Of a DNA stretch of 9,962 nucleotides, positions 5,626 to 9,962 are shown piece by piece. Position numbers and translations under genes: made by a program. Origin of the DNA: RBG-16-57-9 sp964529745 (GTDB lineage: Archaea > Thermoproteota > Bathyarchaeia > TCS64); the NCBI GenBank assembly GCA_964529745.1, contig CAZGZR010000096.1:1-9962 (forward strand), in the 5' to 3' direction. How positions within the stretch are numbered: the stretch's first letter is position 1; each line of letters starts with the position of its first letter. The notes under the pieces were generated by a model. It saw only the letters and a program-made list of their open reading frames with translations. It was not told where the DNA came from and did no database searches.

Positions 5626-6767
5626 GCGTCGGCACTCCTTATGGCTTCCAATATCTCTCCTGGGGTGTGGGGGTTCTCCCCGAGCTTCGGGAGGAAGCAC
5701 ACGGGCTTGGGCTTCACCGCCCTCTCCACCTCCCTCACCAGCTGGCCGTAGTTCATCTCCGCGACGATCACGGCCTCGGCGTCCTCCGCTGTCTCCTCGA
5801 TGAGGGTGTCCGGGAACGGCCAGAGGCTCACCAGCCTCAGCAGACCCGCCTTGACACCCCTCTCCCGGGCCTGCTTCACGGCCGTCGCCGCCGAGCGCGC
5901 CGTTATCCCGTATGCTACCACCAGCACGTCGCAGTCGTCCGTCATCAACGCCTCCGTCCTGGTTATCTTGTCGGTGTTCCGCCTGATCTTGTCGCAGAGG
6001 CGCCTAACGAGCCTGTCCTGGGCCTCCACAGACATGTCGGGGTAGCCCCTCTCGTCGTGGGTCAACCCGGTGGAGTAGAACCTGTAGCCTTCCCCGAAGA
6101 CGGCCATGGGTGGGACCAGCGACTCGTCCGCCTCGTAGGGCAGATAGCTGGAGGGGGGTGATGTGGGCTTCTTTCGCCCCACGGTTCTCAGCTCATCCTC
6201 CCTTGGTATGGTCAGCCGCTCGTAGAGGTGGCCTATGTTGGCGTCACTGAGTAGAAAAACCGGCGTCCTGTAGGTCTCTGAGAGGTTGAACGCCTCGACC
6301 GTCAGGTCGTACATCTCCTGCACCGACTGGGGGGCGAGGGCTATTATCTCTACGTCGCCGTGCATCCCCCATCGGCACTGCATGACGTCGCCTTGGGCCC
6401 CCATGGTGGGCTGCCCGGTGCTGGGCCCGCCACGCATGACGTTGACTATGACGCAGGGCGCCTCGGTCATGACGGCTAGGCCTATGTTTTCGAGCATGAG
6501 GCTTATTCCGGGGCCGCTCGTGGCTGTCATGGCTTTGAGGCCACTGAAGGAGGCGCCTATGACGGAGGCTATGGCGCCTATCTCGTCCTCGAACTGGATG
6601 AACTTGCCGCCCAGGGCCGGGAACCTCTGGGCCATGTGCTCCGCTATCTCGGAGGCCGGGGTTATGGGGTAAGCGGCGTAGTAGCCGCAGCCAACGGATA
6701 TGGCTCCCTCGGCGCACGCCCAGTCGCCGTGGACGAAGTGGGTTCCCGTGAGCACCCTGTCAGCCAT
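5622..6767 (-). CDS. korA: 2-oxoacid:ferredoxin oxidoreductase, alpha subunit
   Basis: A 381-residue alpha subunit of the Kor/Vor type, which forms the TPP-site dimer with beta and carries the pyrimidine-binding region. Conserved features include G-x-W-A-C-A-E-G-A near the N-terminus, Y-P-I-T-P-A-S-E-I at 33-41, F-E-D-E-I-G-A-I-A, T-S-G-P-G-I-S-L-M, and G-G-P-S-T-G-Q-P-T. The C-terminal transketolase-like domain shows V-L-V-V-A-Y-G-I-T-A-R-S and later a V-A-E-M-N-Y-G-Q-L segment. Length is typical of 2-oxoglutarate or related 2-oxoacid oxidoreductases; it is separate from gamma, unlike the fused alpha-gamma form. ATG 6767 overlaps the end of korD by 8 bases and has GGAGGAAGAGG just upstream, so coupling with korD is likely. 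The complex probably feeds reduced ferredoxin from amino-acid-derived 2-oxoacids, given the aminotransferase upstream (inference). Confidence 0.93.
   Translation of the reverse strand: MADRVLTGTHFVHGDWACAEGAISVGCGYYAAYPITPASEIAEHMAQRFPALGGKFIQFEDEIGAIASVIGASFSGLKAMTATSGPGISLMLENIGLAVMTEAPCVIVNVMRGGPSTGQPTMGAQGDVMQCRWGMHGDVEIIALAPQSVQEMYDLTVEAFNLSETYRTPVFLLSDANIGHLYERLTIPREDELRTVGRKKPTSPPSSYLPYEADESLVPPMAVFGEGYRFYSTGLTHDERGYPDMSVEAQDRLVRRLCDKIRRNTDKITRTEALMTDDCDVLVVAYGITARSAATAVKQARERGVKAGLLRLVSLWPFPDTLIEETAEDAEAVIVAEMNYGQLVREVERAVKPKPVCFLPKLGENPHTPGEILEAIRSADA
5635..5640 (-). promoter_or_regulatory. Shine-Dalgarno site deciding the korB start
   Basis: AAGGAG on the minus strand, inside the end of korA, followed nine nt later by TTG 5625. 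This argues for TTG rather than the far-upstream ATG 5700 or the downstream ATG 5583. Confidence 0.65.
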
Positions 6768-6984
6768 GGTCCTCTTCCTCCTCTATGGTCAACGCGAAGT
6801 CGGGGCAGAGCCTGGTGCAGAGCCCGCAGAGGGTGCACCTCTCGGGGTGCTTGATGGTCGGCGGAGTGACGCCTTTCTCCGTGATCTCACCGGATTCCTC
6901 GAACACCTTGTTGGGGCAGAACTCTATGCAGTAGCCGCAGCCCTTGCACAGCTCTCTTATCAGCTTTATCCGCTTCTTGGCCAA
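6760..6984 (-). CDS. korD: 2-oxoacid:ferredoxin oxidoreductase, delta (2x4Fe-4S ferredoxin) subunit
   Basis: A 74-residue ferredoxin-like subunit with two complete 4Fe-4S motifs: C13-C16-C19-C23-P and C50-C53-C56-C60-P. It passes electrons from the TPP site to external ferredoxin. The 26-residue gap between the motifs is typical of KorD/PorD delta subunits, and the acidic E-E-E-E-D-H-G tail is unremarkable. The start is TTG 6984, with a purine-rich GAGGG (6995-6999) about ten nt upstream; no in-frame ATG exists nearby. As first gene of the operon it is preceded by a clear BRE/TATA promoter at 7023-7036. Its end overlaps korA by 8 bases. The order delta-alpha-beta-gamma is the common archaeal one. 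Confidence 0.93.
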   Translation of the reverse strand: MAKKRIKLIRELCKGCGYCIEFCPNKVFEESGEITEKGVTPPTIKHPERCTLCGLCTRLCPDFALTIEEEEDHG

Positions 6985-7012
6985 GATGAAGCTACCCTCG
7001 TCACATGTTATT

Positions 7013-7022
7013 TTTACGTAAA
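7013..7022. promoter_or_regulatory. 10-bp perfect palindrome between kor TATA box and transcription start
   Basis: TTTACGTAAA is a perfect palindrome lying just downstream of the kor TATA box and before the predicted transcription start near 7000. This is a typical position for a repressor operator. It has no coding role. The regulator is unknown; Lrp or the winged-helix protein are the local candidates. Confidence 0.4.
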
Positions 7023-7036
7023 TTATATATCCGTTT
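7023..7036 (-). promoter_or_regulatory. BRE and TATA box of the korDABC operon
   Basis: On the minus strand AAACGG is followed directly by ATATATAA, a textbook archaeal BRE-TATA pair. Its TATA part is centred about 42 nt before the korD TTG, giving a leader of roughly 16 nt that holds the GAGGG site. AAACG adjoining a TATATA core is shared with the lrp promoter. Confidence 0.7.
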
Positions 7037-7048
7037 TCATTTGTGCAA

Positions 7049-7061
7049 AACCAGGGTGGTT
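7049..7061. promoter_or_regulatory. 13-bp inverted repeat upstream of the kor promoter
   Basis: AACCA (7049-7053) and TGGTT (7057-7061) form a perfect inverted repeat with a GGG spacer, 13 bp upstream of the kor BRE. It is a candidate activator or Lrp-type site; sequence symmetry and position are the only evidence. Confidence 0.35.
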
Positions 7062-7088
7062 AACTAGTCACGTTTACTAATTTGAAGA

Positions 7089-7163
7089 TTAGAGCCCGAT
7101 TTTTTTCTCCAAACGAAGCGTGAAACCGTGTTTCTTTGCTGACTCTTCTAGGAGGGCCGTCAT
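7089..7163 (-). CDS. 24-codon ORF overlapping the upstream small gene (coupled peptide or frameshifted tail)
   Basis: ATG 7163 overlaps the TGA (7160-7162) of the preceding small gene as ATGA, and the frame runs 24 codons to TAA. The peptide reads like a normal charged helix plus strand (T-A-L-L-E-E-S-A-K-K-H-G-F-T-L-R-L-E-K-K-I-G-L), unlike the Arg/Pro/His-rich nonsense of this frame upstream of the ATG. Either it is a tiny translationally coupled peptide or it is the true C-terminus of the 7160-7387 protein, lost from frame by one missing base in the GGAAGAA stretch. One added A there would give a continuous 99-residue protein. I cannot decide between these; the second seems slightly likelier. 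Confidence 0.4.
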   Translation of the reverse strand: MTALLEESAKKHGFTLRLEKKIGL

Positions 7164-7387
7164 TCTTCCGTCAGTTGTTCGCGGATGGACGCGTCCTCCA
7201 GCGTTATGTTGCCGTACACTATCCCTATGACGCCGGAGTAGAGGAGCCTCTTCTTGGTGTCCTTGAACTCGTCGTCGGTGAAGCCGAGGGCTTCGAGCCT
7301 CCCCCTCAGGCTGTCCTGTGTCACGTGTCCATGAGGGTAGCTGCACAGGGCCTTTATGAAGAGCTTCTCCTTTTCCGTTAGCGTCAT
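7160..7387 (-). CDS. Small protein of unknown function, possibly winged-helix-like
   Basis: A 75-residue acidic protein beginning M-T-L-T-E-K-E-K-L-F-I-K-A-L-C. Pattern and spacing suggest three helices (about 4-15, 23-33, 38-50) and a short hairpin (Y-S-G-V-I-G-I-V-Y-G-N-I-T-L), as in a small winged-helix domain, but I do not recognise a family. The ATG at 7387 is preceded by AGAGGGCGG, a reasonable ribosome-binding site. No metal motif, signal peptide or membrane segment is seen. It lies between the winged-helix regulator and the kor operon on the same strand, with about 100 bp on each side, so it probably has its own promoter. The ending E-Q-L-T-E-E followed at once by an overlapping ORF hints at a frameshift. 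Confidence 0.65.
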   Translation of the reverse strand: MTLTEKEKLFIKALCSYPHGHVTQDSLRGRLEALGFTDDEFKDTKKRLLYSGVIGIVYGNITLEDASIREQLTEE

Positions 7388-7461
7388 GGGCCGCCCTCTA
7401 GGGTAGGTAAAGGAACATGACTGGAAGGGATAAGAGTTGTTGTGCGGCTCAATGGGAGTTG

Positions 7462-7473
7462 TTAATAAAAACG
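7462..7473 (-). terminator. Oligo-T terminator after the winged-helix gene
   Basis: Nine nt beyond the stop codon of the winged-helix gene the minus strand reads CGTTTTTATTAA. A run of T on the coding strand without a hairpin is the usual archaeal intrinsic terminator. Confidence 0.45.
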
Positions 7474-7481
7474 GGTCTATA

Positions 7482-7757
7482 CTACTCGCGCACGTTCAGG
7501 TCCACGAGTTCCTCCAGCCGGTCGTAGTACCGGAGCACGTTCATCCCCGACTGGGTGATGTGGTACTGTTTTCCCCTTCCCCCTATGTCGCCAGCCTCAT
7601 GGGCGTATCCCTTGTTGACGAGGAGGTCGATGGTACTCTTCAGCGTGTTCCATGAGAGGTTGGAGGCATACATGATCCTCGTCGGCCTCGACTCGCCTTG
7701 ATGTATTACTGAGAGGACGTCTATCGCAATCTGGAAGCTCGATCTTCGAGGGCTCAA
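7482..7757 (-). CDS. Archaeal winged-helix-turn-helix transcriptional regulator
   Basis: A 91-residue single-domain winged-helix protein resembling the small archaeal regulators of the HTH_45-like type. After a basic R-R-S-S-F-Q-I-A-I-D-V-L helix come G-E-S-R-P-T-R-I-M-Y-A-S-N-L-S-W-N-T-L-K-S-T-I-D-L-L (recognition helix region, about 21-46), the wing G-R-G-K-Q-Y-H-I-T-Q-S-G and a C-terminal helix R-Y-Y-D-R-L-E-E-L-V, likely for dimerisation. I prefer TTG 7757 as start because family members begin just before the R-R-S segment, GAGG (7768-7771) precedes it by ten nt, and TATA-like TATAAT at 7783-7788 is about 28 nt upstream. The in-frame ATG 7793 would add 12 residues encoded by the AT-rich promoter itself. 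It lies between the aminotransferase and the kor operon; its targets are unknown. Confidence 0.82.
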   Translation of the reverse strand: MSPRRSSFQIAIDVLSVIHQGESRPTRIMYASNLSWNTLKSTIDLLVNKGYAHEAGDIGGRGKQYHITQSGMNVLRYYDRLEELVDLNVRE

Positions 7758-7782
7758 AGCAGGAGTTCCTCGGCGTAGAAAT

Positions 7783-7797
7783 ATTATAAACATTATA
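7783..7797 (-). promoter_or_regulatory. Doubled TATAAT promoter of the winged-helix gene
   Basis: The minus strand has TATAAT at 7792-7797 and again at 7783-7788, nine bp apart. They are centred about 37 and 28 nt before TTG 7757; either could be the TATA box. ATG 7793 falls inside this element, which argues against its use as start. Confidence 0.5.
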
Positions 7798-7802
7798 GGC
7801 TT

Positions 7803-7818
7803 CAGAAAAGGAAAACTA
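7803..7818 (-). terminator. T-rich terminator after the aminotransferase gene
   Basis: About 30 nt past the aminotransferase stop the minus strand reads TAGTTTTCCTTTTCTG, two T4 runs with no hairpin, just before the next gene's promoter. This fits archaeal T-tract termination. Confidence 0.4.
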
Positions 7819-7846
7819 ATACATATGTTGTCGAGAGATAAAGGGT

Positions 7847-9061
7847 CTATATCTTCTCCTTGAGGAGGGCCCCCAGCGTCTGGATGCCCTCCGTTATGTC
7901 GGGGATGCTTGGGTGGCTGTAGTTCAGCCTTATGTGGTTGTGGGTGTCAGTGGTGTAGAAGTTGCTTCCCGGGATGTACGCGACGCCCCGCTGGACGGCC
8001 TCCATGAGCATCTCGGTGGCGTTGACGTGCTCCGGCAGAGTCACCCACAGGAACAGGCCGCCCTTTGGGTGGTTCCACTTTGCCTCCTTGGGGAAGCTGG
8101 CGTCCATGGCCTCCAGCATGACGTCCCGCTTCTTCCTGTAGATCTTCACCATCTTCTCTATCTGCTTGTCTACGACGCCCTTCTCGAAGAGCTTGGCGGC
8201 GACCCACTGGCTGGGGAGGGCGGTGCTTATGCTTATGTTGCTCTTGGCCTCCACCATCTTGGCTATGAACTCCCTGTGGGTGACGAGCCACCCTATCCTC
8301 ATGCCTGGGCTCACTATCTTGCTGAAGGTGCTGGTATACATGACGCGGCCCGTCGTGTCGAGGCCCTTGAGCGGGGGCGGCATGGGGCCCTCGAAGCTTA
8401 TGTAGCCGTAGGGGTTGTCCTCAAGGATGAGGAAGTCGTACTTCTCTGCGAGGTCAAGTATTCTTTTTCTTCTCTCCATGGTGAGCATCGTGCTTGTGGG
8501 GTTCTGGAAGCTGGGTATTATGTAGAGGAGCTTGAGAGTCTTCCCCTCAGATTTTACTTGCTTGATCACCTTCTCCAGGTCGTCTGGGTCCATGCCGTCC
8601 TTGTCGAGCTTGGCGGTCCTGATGTCAGGGTCTACAGTCCTGAAGGCGCCGAGGGCCGAGAGGTAGGTGGGGGCGCCCACTATGATGGTGTCGCCTTTGT
8701 CTAGGAAGACTCGGGTGACGAGGTCGAGGGCCTCCTGGCTGCCGGTGGTGATCATGATCTCCTTGTAGGGGTCGGCGTCGATGCCGTGGCCCTTCATCCA
8801 CTTTGAGAGCTGTTCTCTGAGGGGCTGTAGGCCGGCGGTGCTGCCGTACTGGAGCATGACGCGCCAGTCGGCCTCGGTGGCCTCGTCGATGGCCGCCTTC
8901 ACTTCCCTCCAGGGGAAGCTGGGCTCGTCGTACATGCCTCCCGTGAGGCCCACGATCTTCTTTCCCTGCCGTTTGAGTTCCTCGGCGGCGAGCACCACGG
9001 TGGTGAGTACCCCAGGTTTGTAGCTTGCGCCGAGCTTTGAGTAGAACTTGTCGGGGTTCAT
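7847..9061 (-). CDS. PLP-dependent aminotransferase, class I/II (2-aminoadipate/aromatic aminotransferase-like)
   Basis: A 404-residue fold-type I aminotransferase that moves an amino group between an amino acid and a 2-oxoacid. Visible active-site positions: Q-Y-G-S-T-A-G (71-77), the cofactor phosphate loop G-S-Q-E-A-L (107-112), N187 in F-Q-N-P-T, D215 and Y218 in E-D-N-P-Y, the Schiff-base lysine K248 in S-T-F-S-K, R255 in P-G-M-R-I-G-W, and R378 in H-I-R-L-N for the substrate carboxylate. The usual N-P-T-G turn is N-P-T-S here. Overall pattern matches the LysN/Kyn-aminotransferase-II-like subgroup, whose members accept 2-aminoadipate, aromatic or branched amino acids; I cannot choose between them. 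ATG 9061 has a TATA box (9090-9097) about 32 nt upstream. Its 2-oxoacid product is a plausible substrate for the Kor complex three genes downstream (inference). Confidence 0.92.
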   Translation of the reverse strand: MNPDKFYSKLGASYKPGVLTTVVLAAEELKRQGKKIVGLTGGMYDEPSFPWREVKAAIDEATEADWRVMLQYGSTAGLQPLREQLSKWMKGHGIDADPYKEIMITTGSQEALDLVTRVFLDKGDTIIVGAPTYLSALGAFRTVDPDIRTAKLDKDGMDPDDLEKVIKQVKSEGKTLKLLYIIPSFQNPTSTMLTMERRKRILDLAEKYDFLILEDNPYGYISFEGPMPPPLKGLDTTGRVMYTSTFSKIVSPGMRIGWLVTHREFIAKMVEAKSNISISTALPSQWVAAKLFEKGVVDKQIEKMVKIYRKKRDVMLEAMDASFPKEAKWNHPKGGLFLWVTLPEHVNATEMLMEAVQRGVAYIPGSNFYTTDTHNHIRLNYSHPSIPDITEGIQTLGALLKEKI

Positions 9062-9089
9062 TGTCGTCTGAATTGTAGGTGTGGTTTTG

Positions 9090-9097
9090 TTATATTA
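9090..9097 (-). promoter_or_regulatory. TATA box of the aminotransferase gene
   Basis: Minus-strand TAATATAA is centred about 32 nt before ATG 9061, giving a leader of only a few nt. No clear Shine-Dalgarno sequence lies between it and the ATG. Confidence 0.6.
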
Positions 9098-9116
9098 GTT
9101 TGTGGCTCGGCTTGTG

Positions 9117-9129
9117 TCAGGTTACCTGA
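9117..9129. promoter_or_regulatory. 13-bp palindrome upstream of the aminotransferase promoter
   Basis: TCAGGT-T-ACCTGA is a perfect 6-bp inverted repeat around a single T, 20 bp upstream of the aminotransferase TATA box, in the 183-bp divergent region shared with the M20 gene. It is a good candidate operator for a dimeric regulator. A second small inverted repeat, GGACA (9154-9158) and TGTCC (9166-9170), follows. Confidence 0.45.
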
Positions 9130-9205
9130 TATTACGGGAATTTTTTTCTGGCTGGACATTTTCGGTGTCCGGTGATGACGCTTCCGATTGTACATGGACA
9201 GTGAT

Positions 9206-9235
9206 GGGTTTGGGTGTGTCTGTGGCGGGTTTGGG
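9206..9235 (+). repeat. Duplicated GGGTTTGGG element before the M20 gene
   Basis: GGGTTTGGG occurs at 9206-9214 and 9227-9235, separated by 12 nt of GT-rich sequence. The four G3 runs could form a two-block G-quadruplex in DNA or in the mRNA leader. The last run merges with the Shine-Dalgarno sequence GGAGGTG. Confidence 0.4.
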
Positions 9236-9240
9236 AGGTG
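9234..9240 (+). promoter_or_regulatory. Shine-Dalgarno site of the M20 hydrolase gene
   Basis: GGAGGTG exactly matches the archaeal anti-Shine-Dalgarno complement and is followed by TTAA and ATG 9245. It favours that start over ATG 9269. The GT-rich surroundings make a chance match possible. Confidence 0.55.
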
Positions 9241-9244
9241 TTAA

Positions 9245-9962
9245 ATGGTTATTTTGTACTCCTATCGCATGAATGGTTCGACTCTTAAGGGGAGGCTGCT
9301 CGACGCCGTTGAGGCTAGGGCGGATGACATCGTCGCCGCGGGTGAGTGGATATGGAGGCACCCTGAGGTGGGTTTCAAGGAGTACAAGACTGCCGAGTAC
9401 ACAACCAGCGTCTTCAGGGACCTCGGCCTGGAGGTCGAGGAGAAAATCGGCTTAACCGGCGTTCAGGCAAAGGTCCCGGGGCGCGAGGCGCGTCCCAACG
9501 TGGCGGTGATAGGGGAGCTCGACGCGCTGCTGATCCCCGAGCACCCCGACGCCGACCCCGAGACTGGGGCGGTTCACTCGTGCGGCCATAACTGCCAGAT
9601 GGCCAACCTGATAGGCGTGGCGATGGCGCTGGCGGACTCCGGGGTCATGGAGCACCTCGACGGCTCGGTCACGTGCATGGCGGTCCCCTCGGAGGAGCCC
9701 ATCGAGATCGAGTGGAGGCGGGAGCAGCACAGGCTGAGCAGGCTGTTCTTCCTTGGCGGCAAGCAGGAGTTCATCAAGGACGGGTACTTCGACGACGTTG
9801 ACATCAGCCTCTCCGACCACATGGCCACGGAGGAGGGGTGGAAGATCGGGATACGCGGAGGAGAGGGGCCCACTCCCGGCAGCGTCGGGTTCATGGGAAA
9901 GATGATAACGTTCAAGGGGGCGGAGGCCCACAGCGGCTCGGCTCCCTGGAACGGGGTGAACG
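9245..9962 (+). CDS. M20-family metallo-amidohydrolase, N-terminal part (runs off the window)
   Basis: About 239 residues of an M20 dinuclear-metal peptidase/amidohydrolase (aminoacylase, carboxypeptidase, p-aminobenzoyl-glutamate hydrolase group), cut by the right edge. Recognisable motifs, in order: W-I-W-R-H-P-E-V-G-F-K-E near the N-terminus, I-G-E-L-D-A-L (metal-bridging aspartate region), H-S-C-G-H-N (metal histidine), V-P-S-E-E-P (general base and metal glutamates), S-D-H-M-A, and the start of the lid domain G-A-E-A-H-S-G-S-A-P-W-N-G-V-N. Such enzymes release free amino acids from N-acyl amino acids or peptides. ATG 9245 is supported by a perfect GGAGGTG. ATG 9269 in the same frame fits the family N-terminus and lies 25 nt after a TTAAAT that could serve as TATA box, so it remains possible. 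No signal peptide is apparent, so it is probably cytosolic. It diverges from the aminotransferase, consistent with shared amino-acid catabolism. Confidence 0.88.
   Translation, partial: MVILYSYRMNGSTLKGRLLDAVEARADDIVAAGEWIWRHPEVGFKEYKTAEYTTSVFRDLGLEVEEKIGLTGVQAKVPGREARPNVAVIGELDALLIPEHPDADPETGAVHSCGHNCQMANLIGVAMALADSGVMEHLDGSVTCMAVPSEEPIEIEWRREQHRLSRLFFLGGKQEFIKDGYFDDVDISLSDHMATEEGWKIGIRGGEGPTPGSVGFMGKMITFKGAEAHSGSAPWNGVN

Noticed and set aside
5626..5700. Upstream extension of korB to ATG 5700
   Set aside because: It would overlap korA by 79 bases and add a Pro/Arg-rich segment foreign to beta subunits; TTG 5625 has a good Shine-Dalgarno site.
7164..7346. Upstream part of the frame that ends at 7089
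   Set aside because: Composition is Arg/Pro/His-rich nonsense opposite in style to the real gene in the other frame; only the last 24 codons look protein-like.
7913..8704. 263-codon plus-strand frame opposite the aminotransferase
   Set aside because: The antisense frame shows no family pattern, while the minus-strand aminotransferase has all its active-site motifs.
9141..9147. T7 run on the plus strand as a terminator
   Set aside because: No plus-strand gene ends before it; it is probably just AT-rich intergenic DNA.
9452..9931. Minus-strand frames of 159 and 113 codons opposite the M20 gene
   Set aside because: The plus strand encodes every M20 metal motif here; the antisense frames have no recognisable features.
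1..9962. CRISPR arrays, tRNA or rRNA genes, insertion sequences, toxin-antitoxin or defence genes
   Set aside because: No regularly spaced repeats, cloverleaf-like sequence, transposase or terminal inverted repeats, or defence-type domains were found on reading both strands.

Overview
The window looks like archaeal chromosomal DNA. Most genes have an AT-rich TATA-like element (several with a purine-rich BRE-like stretch) about 25-40 nt before the start codon, and several appear to be leaderless. The gene content also fits: a four-subunit 2-oxoacid:ferredoxin oxidoreductase in the order delta-alpha-beta-gamma, an Lrp/AsnC regulator, an archaeal-type winged-helix regulator, a stand-alone SCP2 protein and the end of a small parvulin. 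The coding DNA is GC-rich by eye. A TACK-type lineage (Nitrososphaeria, Bathyarchaeia or a relative) is my inference; no rRNA or other marker is present to fix it. I see no phage, IS element, CRISPR array, tRNA or rRNA. This is a compact metabolic region rather than an obvious mobile or defence island.

Layout. 1-119 (+) is the tail of a parvulin, overlapping tail-to-tail with a radical SAM/SPASM-like protein (95-1165, -). A divergent promoter region (1166-1245) separates that gene from a small VOC/glyoxalase-fold protein (1246-1605, +). The VOC gene ends 6 bp from an HpcH/HpaI-type aldolase (1612-2361, -), which lies behind a helical HEAT-like protein of unknown function (2395-3192, -). After an AT-rich divergent region (3193-3328) come an SCP2 protein (3329-3715, +) and an Lrp/AsnC regulator (3825-4268, +). 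The regulator's stop codon shares a CTAG with the last gene of the kor operon. That operon runs leftward: korD (6760-6984), korA (5622-6767), korB (4807-5625), korC (4265-4810), with overlapping ends and TTG starts for D, B and C. Upstream on the same strand are a small unknown gene with a possible frameshifted or coupled tail (7089-7387), a winged-helix regulator (7482-7757) and a PLP aminotransferase (7847-9061). A divergent M20 amidohydrolase (9245 onward, +) runs off the right edge.

How the genes may work together (inference). M20 hydrolase, aminotransferase and 2-oxoacid:ferredoxin oxidoreductase read as successive steps of peptide/amino-acid catabolism: deacylation or peptide hydrolysis, transamination to a 2-oxoacid, then CoA- and ferredoxin-dependent oxidative decarboxylation to an acyl-CoA. 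The Lrp/AsnC protein at the operon's 3' end is a natural candidate regulator. Its own promoter and the kor promoter both carry AAACG next to a TATATA core, and the lrp copy is an inverted repeat around the TATA box. The aldolase, the VOC protein and the SCP2 protein (acyl/lipid carrier fold) fit a general organic-acid metabolism theme, but nothing in the sequence fixes their substrates. I found no clearly novel system. The points most worth a second look are the putative Lrp operators, the 7089-7163 coupled or frameshifted tail, and the repeat-flanked start of the HEAT-like gene.
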